From contig JACMIO010000122.1 of NCBI GenBank assembly GCA_014381105.1, positions 1-15,040 of the forward strand: DNA of 15,040 nucleotides. The letters run 5' to 3'. This DNA is from a bacterium (GTDB taxonomy: Archaea; Thermoproteota; Nitrososphaeria; Nitrososphaerales; Nitrososphaeraceae). How positions within the stretch are numbered: the stretch's first letter is position 1; every line of letters begins with the position of its first letter. Shown piece after piece: positions 6,563-14,333 of the stretch. The notes beneath the pieces were generated by a model. It was not told the DNA's origin. It searched no databases and saw only the letters and a program-made list of their open reading frames with translations. The position numbers were made by a program, and so were the translations under genes.

Positions 6563-7842
6563 TCAAAAAAATAATAGTAAAGAATGCAGTCAAAGAAGCA
6601 AATCTCATTCGACGTTCAAATCGTATCCCTCAGAAAAGTGAGATAGTTGAGAAAATAATTAGTAATGTTATCAAATTTGGGGACAGTGCGATTCTAAAAT
6701 ATACGAAAAAATACGATAATGTAAAAATCGACTCCATAACAGTAGACAAAGCCGAATTAAAAAAAGCCTACAAAGAGGTAACAGCGAATCAATTGAATTC
6801 CCTAAAGAAAAGCAAAAAACTTCTTGAAAAAAATGAGAAAATGCTTTTGAAACGATTGACAGGAATCGTATCATCTGAGAATGGTGTAACAATTGAGAGA
6901 GCACTCAAGCCAATAGAAAGTGTTGGATGTTATGTCCCTGGTGGACGAGCAAGATATCCGAGTACATTGATGATGTGTGTCGTTCCTGCCATAATTGCAG
7001 GGGTAAACAGGATATCTGTAGTAAGTCCTCCCATGAAGGATGGTAGGATTGATCCTGTCACGCTAGTAGCTGCTGACATATGCGGTATTGATGAAGTCTA
7101 TAGAATAGGTGGTGCCCAGGCGGTGGCAGCTCTTGCATACGGAACTAGAACAATAAAGAAAGTAGATAAAATTGTTGGACCAGGTGGGTTATTTGTTAAT
7201 ATTGCAAAATTTCTTGTTAGTAACAAGATTGGCATTGATATGATAGCAGGTCCAACTGAACTTTTAATATACGCAGATTCAAGATCTGATCCCCGATATG
7301 TAGTCAAAGATCTGATATCTCAGGCAGAACATAGTCCGGATACAATTTGTGGTGTCGTTACTACTTCAGAGTCTCTGGTTAAAAAATTAGTAAATGAAAT
7401 CAAGAATACATTGAATAGTTCCCTATCGAGATTGGAAATTGTCTCAGCTAGCCTGAGAAAAAACGGTTTTATTGCACTATGTAAAAATGAGGATGATGGA
7501 ATATCATTTATTAACGAACTTGCACCAGAACACCTTGAAGTCATATCAGAAAACCCTGGTAGAATTGCTTCTAAGATAAATACTGCTGGTATTGTGTTAC
7601 TGGGTAAGTATAGTCCATCATCGGCAAGTGACTATTGTCTTGGGTCAAATCACGTGTTACCAACGATAGAATTTGGTAAATCAAAATCCTCATTATCAGT
7701 ACTTGATTTTGTAAAATTAGTTAACCATATTACAGTAACAAAAATGGGTCTCCAATCAGTTCAAAAATACATAAAGGAATTGGCCTTTGCAGAAGGTTTA
7801 CCGAATCACTATTATGCTGTAGAAGAGAGGTTTAGAAATTGA
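6559..7842 (+). CDS. hisD: Histidinol dehydrogenase, 427 aa
   Basis: HisD oxidises L-histidinol to histidine in two NAD-dependent steps, the last of the pathway. Expected residues are present: GGAQAVAALA (184-193) near the NAD site, zinc ligands Q255 and H258 in QAEH, D358 in SDY and H417 in EGLPNH, the catalytic pair E324-H325 in APEHL, and H365 in SNHVLPT. Two usual motifs are varied: GPGN is GPGG (207-210) and GPSE is GPTE (231-234). These are plausible natural variants. The gene starts with GTG at 6559, overlapping the hisG stop, so translation is probably coupled. Length is normal for the family. Confidence 0.95.
   Translation: MIKKIIVKNAVKEANLIRRSNRIPQKSEIVEKIISNVIKFGDSAILKYTKKYDNVKIDSITVDKAELKKAYKEVTANQLNSLKKSKKLLEKNEKMLLKRLTGIVSSENGVTIERALKPIESVGCYVPGGRARYPSTLMMCVVPAIIAGVNRISVVSPPMKDGRIDPVTLVAADICGIDEVYRIGGAQAVAALAYGTRTIKKVDKIVGPGGLFVNIAKFLVSNKIGIDMIAGPTELLIYADSRSDPRYVVKDLISQAEHSPDTICGVVTTSESLVKKLVNEIKNTLNSSLSRLEIVSASLRKNGFIALCKNEDDGISFINELAPEHLEVISENPGRIASKINTAGIVLLGKYSPSSASDYCLGSNHVLPTIEFGKSKSSLSVLDFVKLVNHITVTKMGLQSVQKYIKELAFAEGLPNHYYAVEERFRN
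7824..7830 (+). promoter_or_regulatory. Ribosome binding site for hisC
   Basis: AGAGAGG contains GAGG complementary to the archaeal 16S rRNA 3' end and ends eight bases before the TTG at 7839. It decides this start over the later ATG. It is one of only two convincing Shine-Dalgarno sites in the window. Confidence 0.55.
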
Positions 7843-8903
7843 CAGATTGGTTGATAAAGGAAATGAAGAAAATTTCTATGATAGAGAAGTATGCTGTACC
7901 CCCTGAGAATAATTATTCTAAATTGGACGCAAATGAAAATCTAGTTGTAGACAAGGATTATCTTACCAAAATTGCATTAGATAGTTTAAAAAAAATTGAT
8001 CTGAGAAAATATCCCATTGACCTTTACGAACAACTCTATAGGAGGCTGTCGCATTATCTAAAGATAAGTGAAAAGTCACTAGTATTGGGTAGTGGTTCTG
8101 ATCAAATTATTGATTTACTTTTGACTCTAATTGGAAAAGGAAGGAGGTTAACTTCAATTTATCCTACTTTTTCATATTTTAAGACAAGATGTCAGTTCCA
8201 TGGAATAGCATTTTCTGATATAATGTTATCATCAATTGATAACACTCTTGATATAGAGGAATTTATAGTCGATGCAAAAAAATCACATGCGATTTACTTG
8301 TGTTCTCCCAACAACCCTACAGGAAATCAATTTGACAAATCAGAAATTCTGCATATTTTGAAAACCTTGAAAAATAATCTGGTAATTGTAGACGAAGCAT
8401 ATGTAGAATTTTCAAAGTATTCATTAACTAAATATGTAAATGAGTATTCAAATCTGGTAATTCTTCGTACATTCTCAAAGGCATTGGGTTTGGCAGGTGC
8501 AAGAGTAGGATATATGGTAGCAAACAAGGAACTTGCAGAATTATTTAGAAATAGAATTCAGTTACCATATGCAGTAAATAGCCTTTCCCTTGCCATTGCA
8601 GTGTCATTGATCTCTAGACCTAAAAAAGTACAGGAAAGCATTTCACTAATAAAAAATGAAAGAGAGAGACTCTACCAAAATCTCTCAAAAATTAAAAACA
8701 TTGATGTTTACAAATCAGATGCAAACTTTCTGTTCATAAAATGTAACACAAGATATAGTAGAATTGTTGAGGCGCTAGAAAATTCAAAAATAGTAGTAAA
8801 AGGATTAGGTAACATCAAAAACTATGGAAATTGTATCAGAATTACGGTGGGTACAAAAAAGATGAATAATAAAATATTGTCAGCAATTAAGAACATTCAT
8901 TGA
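7839..8903 (+). CDS. hisC: Histidinol-phosphate aminotransferase, 354 aa
   Basis: This fold-type I PLP enzyme converts imidazole-acetol phosphate and glutamate to histidinol phosphate. LDANEN (29-34), CSPNNPTG (155-162), DEAYVEF (185-191), the Schiff-base lysine K214 in TFSKALGLAG and the phosphate-binding Arg in ARVGY (221-225) are all in place. It starts with TTG at 7839, sharing TTGA with the hisD stop. A Shine-Dalgarno-like AGAGAGG (7824-7830) sits eight bases before that TTG and supports it over the ATG eight codons downstream. The next gene follows after 22 bases, the largest gap within the operon. Confidence 0.94.
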   Translation: MTDWLIKEMKKISMIEKYAVPPENNYSKLDANENLVVDKDYLTKIALDSLKKIDLRKYPIDLYEQLYRRLSHYLKISEKSLVLGSGSDQIIDLLLTLIGKGRRLTSIYPTFSYFKTRCQFHGIAFSDIMLSSIDNTLDIEEFIVDAKKSHAIYLCSPNNPTGNQFDKSEILHILKTLKNNLVIVDEAYVEFSKYSLTKYVNEYSNLVILRTFSKALGLAGARVGYMVANKELAELFRNRIQLPYAVNSLSLAIAVSLISRPKKVQESISLIKNERERLYQNLSKIKNIDVYKSDANFLFIKCNTRYSRIVEALENSKIVVKGLGNIKNYGNCIRITVGTKKMNNKILSAIKNIH

Positions 8904-8925
8904 ATTCAAAGCAGAATCGATTACA

Positions 8926-9873
8926 ATGAATTCAAATGCATGTATTATTTTTGATATCGATGGTACGCTGATTGATACTAGAGAATCTTACAACAAGTCC
9001 ATAAAAAAAACTGTCCAGTTCCTTGTAAAATACATCGATATATCCAAAGAGAACCTAGGGAAAATAGTCAGTGATGAACTGATTTTCAAGTTCCGTAAAT
9101 CTGGAATGTTTAACAATGATATTGACACAAGCTATGCGCATGTTCTAAGTATATTATGCGGGCCTCCCAAAAAATCTGATTTACTTTTTTTTATAGAAAA
9201 CATTGCACAGAACGCCAGTTCAAAGGGAATCATATCCGTAGAAAATTATCTAAAAGACTACTCGGAAAGCCGTCTCAAACAGATAAAGAAATTATTGAGG
9301 TATCCTGGAGATGTTAATACAAGTATAATAGCTCGGGTCTTTGACGAGTACTTTTATGGTCCGCAATTGTTTAAAAAACAGCACGGCACAAATTCAAAAT
9401 ATTATTCTGGAAGACCACTCATTGAAAATGACATACTTTTAGCTACAAATTCGACTCTCAAGAAAATATCGAATATGTTTGATTTGAGAACAGGAATTGT
9501 TTCGGGAAGGAGTAGAATTGCTGCAGAGTATTCTCTGAAATCAGTATTTGAGTTTTTTGATATGAAGGGGTCAGTTTACTTGGAGGATGAAAAAAGAGAG
9601 ATGGGCAAACCAAACCCTTCGGCCTTAATAAAATCAGTTAAAAGTTTTGGAGTCAGCAATGCTTTTTATGTTGGAGATTCCGCAGAGGATTTGTTCATGG
9701 TACAGAGAGCAAGAAAAATATCCAATCTGGACATTAAATTAATTGGAGTGTGTGCCTCTAATGCAAGATCAAATCAAATAAGGAGCCTGTTTACAAGTAA
9801 TGGAACTTCGTTAATAGTCAAAAACATAAATGAATTACCGAACATATTAAATAAAGTTAAGACACAATTTTAG
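8926..9873 (+). CDS. HAD-superfamily phosphatase, candidate histidinol-phosphatase, 315 aa
   Basis: The four HAD motifs are present. The nucleophile Asp is D10 with general acid D12 in FDIDGTLID. Motif II is the Ser/Thr stretch in RTGIVSGRS (188-196). Motif III is K228 in GKPNP. Motif IV is D251 with D255 in VGDSAEDL. A long helical insert (about 20-165) between motifs I and II makes a cap domain larger than in most subfamily IA enzymes. Lying between hisC and hisB, in an operon with no other phosphatase, it probably dephosphorylates histidinol phosphate (step 8). The HisB here is dehydratase only, unlike the bifunctional E. coli HisB, so a separate phosphatase is needed. The substrate is inferred from position alone. 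The ATG lies 22 bases after hisC. Confidence 0.85.
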   Translation: MNSNACIIFDIDGTLIDTRESYNKSIKKTVQFLVKYIDISKENLGKIVSDELIFKFRKSGMFNNDIDTSYAHVLSILCGPPKKSDLLFFIENIAQNASSKGIISVENYLKDYSESRLKQIKKLLRYPGDVNTSIIARVFDEYFYGPQLFKKQHGTNSKYYSGRPLIENDILLATNSTLKKISNMFDLRTGIVSGRSRIAAEYSLKSVFEFFDMKGSVYLEDEKREMGKPNPSALIKSVKSFGVSNAFYVGDSAEDLFMVQRARKISNLDIKLIGVCASNARSNQIRSLFTSNGTSLIVKNINELPNILNKVKTQF

Positions 9874-9880
9874 ATACTAA

Positions 9881-10480
9881 TTGTCAGATACTGATAAGGT
9901 TAGGACTGCATCGCTGAGCAGGAGTACATCTGAAACAACAATAAAACTAGATGTTAATCTTGATGGCGAGGGTAAAGCACAGATATCAAGTGGTTTGAAA
10001 TTTCTAGATCACCTGATAACAACCTTTAGCAAGTACAGCCTGGTTGATATAGAAGCTGATGTCAAATCTCATGATTCGATTTTACATCATTTGATAGAAG
10101 ACATTGCTATCTGCATGGGCCAGAGTCTGGATAAGGCGTTAGGAAATAGAGCCAGAATCATGCGATTTGGATACGCTATTGTGCCTATGGATGATTCAAG
10201 GAGTAATGCAGCAATTGATCTAGTCAAGAGACAATACTCAAAGTTTGAATTAAAATTAGATAGAAATGAAGTGGAAGGTATTGCAAAGGGGGATATTGAA
10301 CACTTTTTTAGATCTTTACTTCAGAATCTTGTTGCCTGTACGCACATACAAGTAGAATATGGAGAAGATGATCACCACAAATTAGAATCTGCCATGAAGA
10401 GCTTTGCTATTGCGTTTAGAAATGCTGCAGCAATTGATCAAAGGAGAAAAGGCCTTCCTAGTACCAAAGACATGATGTAA
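9881..10480 (+). CDS. hisB: Imidazoleglycerol-phosphate dehydratase, 199 aa
   Basis: HisB removes water from imidazole-glycerol phosphate (step 6) at a two-manganese site. Metal-binding signatures are FLDHL (41-45), HHLIED (69-74) and DHHKLE (164-169), with EHFFRSL (140-146). It is monofunctional and of normal length. Some usually firm positions differ: the segment normally like 'PMDEAL...DLSGRP' reads PMDDSRSNAAIDLVKRQY (102-119), with Asp replacing Glu and no SGR. The metal motifs are intact, so activity is likely. It starts with TTG at 9881, seven bases after the preceding stop; there is no earlier start, and the next in-frame ATG would remove the first metal motifs. Its stop abuts the hisH ATG directly. 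Confidence 0.92.
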   Translation: MSDTDKVRTASLSRSTSETTIKLDVNLDGEGKAQISSGLKFLDHLITTFSKYSLVDIEADVKSHDSILHHLIEDIAICMGQSLDKALGNRARIMRFGYAIVPMDDSRSNAAIDLVKRQYSKFELKLDRNEVEGIAKGDIEHFFRSLLQNLVACTHIQVEYGEDDHHKLESAMKSFAIAFRNAAAIDQRRKGLPSTKDMM

Positions 10481-11101
10481 ATGGCTAAAATAGCTATTTT
10501 TGATTTCGGAGCAGGTAATCTATTTAATTTGCACCAATCCCTCCTGGGTAATGGCGCGCGTTCCGTAGATATCATTAGGTCTCTTAGGGAACTGGAGAAT
10601 TATGATGGACTAGTTTTACCAGGAGTAGGTAACTTTGATAGCGCCATTAGTTCTATGCAAAAGGATTCAGCATTAATGAATGCTGCTGTAGATAAGGGCA
10701 TGCCAATACTTGGGATTTGTCTTGGCCTTGAAATGCTGTTTGATAGAAGCGAGGAAGGAATTTTGGAGGGTCTTAAGATATTAGATGGCGATGTTTTGAT
10801 GCTTCCAAAAGTAAAGGTCAAAGTACCTCATATAGGATGGAATAATTTAAGAATTGTTAACACTGGAAGTAACCTTTTGAAAGGTATTCCGCAGGATTCC
10901 TGGGTGTATTTTGTTCATTCGTATCATATTGAGCCCCAAGATGATAAGCTCATTGCAGCAGTAACTGAATATGGTTCAAAATTGCCTGTTGTAATAGAAC
11001 GTTCAAATCTTTTTGGTACCCAATTCCACCCTGAAAAATCAGGAAAAATTGGAGCCCAAATTATGAAAAATTTTGTAAATATTTGTGAAAAAAACGAATG
11101 A
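10481..11101 (+). CDS. hisH: Imidazole glycerol phosphate synthase, glutamine amidotransferase subunit, 206 aa
   Basis: HisH is the class I glutaminase half of IGP synthase. It frees ammonia that is channelled to HisF. The catalytic triad is visible: C80 in GICLGLEML, H183 and E185 in TQFHPEKSG. The oxyanion-side LPGVGNFD (46-53) and YFVHSYH (143-149) also match. The ATG follows the hisB stop with no gap and no clear ribosome binding site, so translation is probably by termination-reinitiation. Its stop overlaps the hisA ATG (ATGA). The partner hisF is two genes downstream. Confidence 0.95.
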   Translation: MAKIAIFDFGAGNLFNLHQSLLGNGARSVDIIRSLRELENYDGLVLPGVGNFDSAISSMQKDSALMNAAVDKGMPILGICLGLEMLFDRSEEGILEGLKILDGDVLMLPKVKVKVPHIGWNNLRIVNTGSNLLKGIPQDSWVYFVHSYHIEPQDDKLIAAVTEYGSKLPVVIERSNLFGTQFHPEKSGKIGAQIMKNFVNICEKNE

Positions 11102-11808
11102 AGGTATTAGCAGCAATTGACATAATGAATGGGGAAGTAGTCAGGTTAACCAAAGGCGACCAATCTACCAAAAAAGTGTATAGCAAAGACCCTGTTCAGG
11201 TTGCAAAGAAATGGGAAAAAGATGGCGCTGATATGTTGCACATAGTTGATCTTGATGCTGCATTTGGTAGTGCTACGAATAATCTTTCAATAATCTCTGA
11301 CATTCTGCATGCCGTGAATATTCGAGTTCAGATTGGTGGCGGTATTCGCGATACTGATACTTTTGAAAGGATTGCCAAAATGGGATTTTCAAGAATTGTA
11401 GTCGGAACTATGGCTTATCGAAATGAAAATGAATTGCGTTCACTCAGCAAGAATTATAGCGACAAGATTGTCATTTCGCTTGATGAAATAAATGGAAAGG
11501 TAATGATTGAAGGGTGGAAATCTTCTTCAGACTATACTATTGACGATGCGATAAGCAAGTTCAAAAAGTTTGGAATTTGCAATTTTCTCCTGACTAGCAT
11601 AATCAAGGATGGAACTCTTTCTGGTCCAGATATTGTTACTTTAAATAGCATTAATACAGATCGAAAGTCAAAGATAATTGCTAGTGGTGGGATTTCTAAC
11701 TTGCTAGATGTGTTAAGGGTTCGAGCAATCGGATGTGATAGTGTGATTCTGGGTAAGGCATTATATGAAGAAAGGTTGGAGATAAAAAAGGTGAAAGCAG
11801 TAGCGTAA
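11098..11808 (+). CDS. hisA: ProFAR isomerase (HisA), 236 aa
   Basis: HisA opens the ribose ring of ProFAR to PRFAR (step 4) by an Amadori rearrangement. It is a (beta-alpha)8 barrel with catalytic Asp residues D8 (AAIDIMNG) at strand 1 and D129 (VISLDEING) at strand 5. Phosphate-binding loops are IGGGIR (79-84) and ASGGIS (195-200), with KDGTLSGPD (170-178) at strand 6. Length is standard. The ATG overlaps the hisH stop by four bases, and the hisA stop shares one base with the hisF ATG (TAATG). Confidence 0.94.
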   Translation: MKVLAAIDIMNGEVVRLTKGDQSTKKVYSKDPVQVAKKWEKDGADMLHIVDLDAAFGSATNNLSIISDILHAVNIRVQIGGGIRDTDTFERIAKMGFSRIVVGTMAYRNENELRSLSKNYSDKIVISLDEINGKVMIEGWKSSSDYTIDDAISKFKKFGICNFLLTSIIKDGTLSGPDIVTLNSINTDRKSKIIASGGISNLLDVLRVRAIGCDSVILGKALYEERLEIKKVKAVA

Positions 11809-12620
11809 TGCCGTTATCAAAGAGAATCATTCCATGTCTTGATGTAGATAATGGTAGAGTGGTCAAAGGAATCAAGTTCCGAGGAGTAAAGGATGCAGGT
11901 GACCCAGTTGAACTTGCTAAAACATACTGTGACCAGGGAGCCGACGAACTTGTCTTCCTTGATATTACTGCTTCAAAACAAGACCGCGAGATTATGAAAA
12001 GCATGGTTAGAAAAGTAGCCAGTGTAATAGACATACCCTTCACTGTGGGAGGAGGGATAAAGACGCTTTCAGATGCAAGAGAGATTCTCCTCAATGGGGC
12101 TGATAAAGTCTCAATTAACACTGCAACAGTCAAAACCCCTGAATTGGTAACTGATCTTATGAAAATATTCGGTAGACAATGTGTTGTAGTTGCAATCGAT
12201 GTAAAGAGAAATTATGAGGTTGATGAAAAGAATGAAAAACATACGATAATGCATGGTCCTGAAAGGGATTTTTATTTTGAAGTAATGATATACGGTGGAT
12301 CCAAAGGTACAGGAATTGATGCCATCCAATGGGCAAAAAAAGTAGAAGAACTTGGTGCCGGCGAAATACTCTTGACAAGTATAGATGCAGATGGTACTAA
12401 AAATGGTTACGATATTGAATTGACTAATGCAATATGCAATAGTATAAGAATACCTGTTATTGCATCAGGTGGTTGTGGCTCTTCAGATCATATGGTTGAA
12501 GCCTTCAAGAAAACTGATGTGGATGCAGTACTGGCAGCTTCCATATTTCATTATGACAAGTTAACACTTGATAAGGTAAAAAAATATCTGGCTGAAAAGG
12601 GAATTCGGACCAGATTATAG
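11808..12620 (+). CDS. hisF: Imidazole glycerol phosphate synthase, cyclase subunit, 270 aa
   Basis: HisF takes ammonia from HisH and PRFAR to make IGP and AICAR (step 5). The barrel shows the half-repeat relation to HisA. Catalytic aspartates are D12 in [13 protein letters not shown] and D131 in VVAIDVKRN. Phosphate loops are VGGGIK (80-85) and ASGGCGS, with [14 protein letters not shown] at strand 6. It is about 18 residues longer than bacterial HisF, the extra lying after D131 before the YGG...TGID segment. I recall a similar insert in other archaea. It is the last gene of the operon; hisI and hisE do not follow. Confidence 0.95.
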   Translation: MPLSKRIIPCLDVDNGRVVKGIKFRGVKDAGDPVELAKTYCDQGADELVFLDITASKQDREIMKSMVRKVASVIDIPFTVGGGIKTLSDAREILLNGADKVSINTATVKTPELVTDLMKIFGRQCVVVAIDVKRNYEVDEKNEKHTIMHGPERDFYFEVMIYGGSKGTGIDAIQWAKKVEELGAGEILLTSIDADGTKNGYDIELTNAICNSIRIPVIASGGCGSSDHMVEAFKKTDVDAVLAASIFHYDKLTLDKVKKYLAEKGIRTRL

Positions 12621-12673
12621 AAATAAACTGATTCAGTTAAATCAAATCAAATTCTATTTATAATTAGAGTAAC

Positions 12674-12697
12674 AGAAAAAATAATAAAATTTAAAGG
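12674..12697 (-). terminator. T-rich terminator of the glycosyltransferase gene
   Basis: The minus strand just past the stop is T-rich (TTTAAATTTTATTATTTTTTC), including a run of six T. This is typical of archaeal intrinsic termination. The hisF transcript converges on it from the other side. Confidence 0.45.
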
Positions 12698-12700
12698 ATC

Positions 12701-14164
12701 TCAACGCAATGTGAGTGCAAAAATAAATATCCCAGCTATCATTTCTGCAGTCAAAACGTAATCCTTGATTTTCTTTATCCTGCTGGCACTTACTTTCCTG
12801 ATTCCTCTGATAAAATGTTGATCACGTATGGTAACAAGAGCATACAACCTGGTGAGTGCCATCAAGAAACTTACTCCCAGATAGATTGGAAGCATCAAAA
12901 AGTCTTTTGGATTGCGTCTTAAATGTGGAATAATTTTGATAGTCCTGCCAACTAACCATAAAATAACTATTGAGATGGCCAATGCCCATTGATTTTCAAT
13001 AATTGCGATTGTGAGAAATATCGGACCCAATAATAGTGTAAAGACTGAAATAAAACGGTCTACCATGGAAAATGCAAGGTAAGGGCGTTTCCATACCCAT
13101 CCACTCCATAAGCTTTGGAAATCAGAATTATGACTGTTCCTTGCCCACCTAATTCGTTGTCTGATAAACTGGTCAAAACCTGGCGCTGCAGATGAATATA
13201 TTACTGCAGAACTCTGATAATAGGTCTTCCATCCTTCCTGTTGAACGAGTCTTGTAAAACACTTATCTTCACCTGATTCCTTTTTTCTTCCAAGGATATT
13301 TTCATTTAGAAAGAAATTCATCTTTGGTACTAGAATTTCCCTTCGATACAGTGCAGTCTTACCGCTTAAACATGACAGAGCTTTTCCACCTGCTGTTTGT
13401 GCTGGCATATCATAATAGTTTCGCATATCCCAAAAGATATCAGTCATCTTTTGCCAGATTGTTCTTGTTTCAATGGGGTGATATCTGGGAGTAACTCCTC
13501 CAATTTTTGGATCAACTTGAAACGGCCGTAGGGCATTTTCCAAAAAATTTGAATCCCACATAGTATCGCTATCTGTTAGCGCAAGTATACTGCCCTTTGA
13601 CTCCGATATCCCATCGGCTAAGGCGGCCCTCTTACCAGGTTTTGAAGTCACTATCAGCTTTAGATTACTCTTGCCTTGTTGAAATTCCTTAAATTCAGCT
13701 ACGCATTCTGGATCGGACTTGTCGATAATTGCTATTATTTCTGTAGGCGTATTTTTCCACCAGGATTCCAAAGATCTCTTAAAAATTTTCTTGTCTTCTT
13801 TGTACACGGGTATGATTACTGACACAGTAAACTGCTCTGTGGCATTTGAAGCAGCCTTAGTTGAACTTGGCGTTATTGGAGAATAGAGAGTCGCGACTAT
13901 TTTTTTGATTAACCATGTGGTCCATCTCCAAGTGCCTATAATACCCAGTGGGATAATAAGCCAATAATTGTACAATGAACTTGGAATGAAGTTTCTAAAA
14001 ATGTAATCTTTCAGGCCATTAAACTGGTAAATGATATCGTTAATGTCAAACCAGATTGGTGAAATAAGCAGGGAAACGGCAAAAGCAATAAGTAGCAGGT
14101 CAAAAATAATATTTCCAAAAATTCCGTCGTACTTTTGAAGCGATTGGTCCCTGTAAGTTTTCAC
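12701..14164 (-). CDS. Membrane-bound family 2 glycosyltransferase (hyaluronan/cellulose synthase type), 487 aa
   Basis: This is probably a processive glycan synthase. Two membrane segments (about 18-38 and 66-85) precede the cytosolic GT-A domain, which opens with VSVIIPVYKED (114-124). The nucleotide/metal motif is D198-S-D200 (ALTDSDTMWD), the catalytic base region GED is at 298-300, and Q336-RIRW340 matches the Q(R/Q)xRW motif that binds the growing chain. At least three or four more membrane segments follow (about 370-390, 393-408, 423-445, 468-486). This architecture fits hyaluronan, chitin, cellulose and related synthases. The donor sugar cannot be read. It starts with GTG at 14164; a TATA box 25 bases upstream makes that start leaderless. 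It is divergent from a UDP-sugar dehydrogenase that could supply its uronic acid donor. Confidence 0.9.
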   Translation of the reverse strand: MKTYRDQSLQKYDGIFGNIIFDLLLIAFAVSLLISPIWFDINDIIYQFNGLKDYIFRNFIPSSLYNYWLIIPLGIIGTWRWTTWLIKKIVATLYSPITPSSTKAASNATEQFTVSVIIPVYKEDKKIFKRSLESWWKNTPTEIIAIIDKSDPECVAEFKEFQQGKSNLKLIVTSKPGKRAALADGISESKGSILALTDSDTMWDSNFLENALRPFQVDPKIGGVTPRYHPIETRTIWQKMTDIFWDMRNYYDMPAQTAGGKALSCLSGKTALYRREILVPKMNFFLNENILGRKKESGEDKCFTRLVQQEGWKTYYQSSAVIYSSAAPGFDQFIRQRIRWARNSHNSDFQSLWSGWVWKRPYLAFSMVDRFISVFTLLLGPIFLTIAIIENQWALAISIVILWLVGRTIKIIPHLRRNPKDFLMLPIYLGVSFLMALTRLYALVTIRDQHFIRGIRKVSASRIKKIKDYVLTAEMIAGIFIFALTLR

Positions 14165-14183
14165 TATTTAGTTTCCATTTCCA

Positions 14184-14195
14184 GATTATTTATTA
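14184..14195 (-). promoter_or_regulatory. TATA box of the glycosyltransferase gene
   Basis: CTAATAAATAAT on the minus strand is centred about 25 bases before the GTG at 14164, predicting a leaderless transcript beginning at the start codon. Confidence 0.55.
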
Positions 14196-14227
14196 GTAAC
14201 TTTTGCTGTGAAATAGAAGTTAATGAC

Positions 14228-14265
14228 GTAAGAAGGTTAGTGTTAATTCTTACTATATTTCTTAC
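14228..14265. repeat. GTAAGAA / TTCTTAC inverted repeats in the divergent promoter region
   Basis: GTAAGAA at 14228-14234 is followed by two copies of its reverse complement TTCTTAC at 14247-14253 and 14259-14265, the latter pair 12 bases apart start to start. The cluster lies between the two divergent promoters, upstream of both TATA boxes, where a shared activator or repressor could bind. It may also be chance in AT-rich DNA. Confidence 0.35.
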
Positions 14266-14282
14266 TCGAAAAAGAAAAGGAA

Positions 14283-14292
14283 TTATATAAAT
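14283..14292 (+). promoter_or_regulatory. TATA box of the UDP-sugar dehydrogenase gene
   Basis: TTATATAAAT is a strong archaeal TATA box, preceded by an A/G-rich stretch that could serve as the TFB element. Initiation is expected near 14312, giving a leader of about 20 bases that includes the AGAGGG at 14321-14326. Confidence 0.65.
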
Positions 14293-14320
14293 ATGATTAA
14301 TTATAACCCCCCTATAATAA

Positions 14321-14326
14321 AGAGGG
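14321..14326 (+). promoter_or_regulatory. Ribosome binding site placing the dehydrogenase start at ACG 14334
   Basis: AGAGGG pairs with the 16S rRNA 3' end through GAGG and ends seven bases before the ACG at 14334, an ideal distance. A TTG at 14330 would be only three bases away, and its frame stops after three codons. The leader CCCT (14310-14313) could pair with AGGG and partly mask this site, but that hairpin is short. Confidence 0.5.
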
Positions 14327-14333
14327 ATTTTGC

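Noticed and set aside
11696..12133. A 145-codon minus-strand open frame across hisA and hisF
   Set aside because: It lies opposite two well-conserved genes, has no promoter or ribosome site and a low-complexity Ser/Leu-rich translation.
12626..12638. Perfect palindrome AACTGATTCAGTT just after hisF
   Set aside because: With a one-base centre it cannot form a good hairpin, no T run follows it, and nothing ties it to a regulated gene; probably chance.
14310..14326. Leader hairpin CCCT/AGGG that could hide the dehydrogenase ribosome site
   Set aside because: Only four pairs with a nine-base AT-rich loop; too weak to call an RNA switch.
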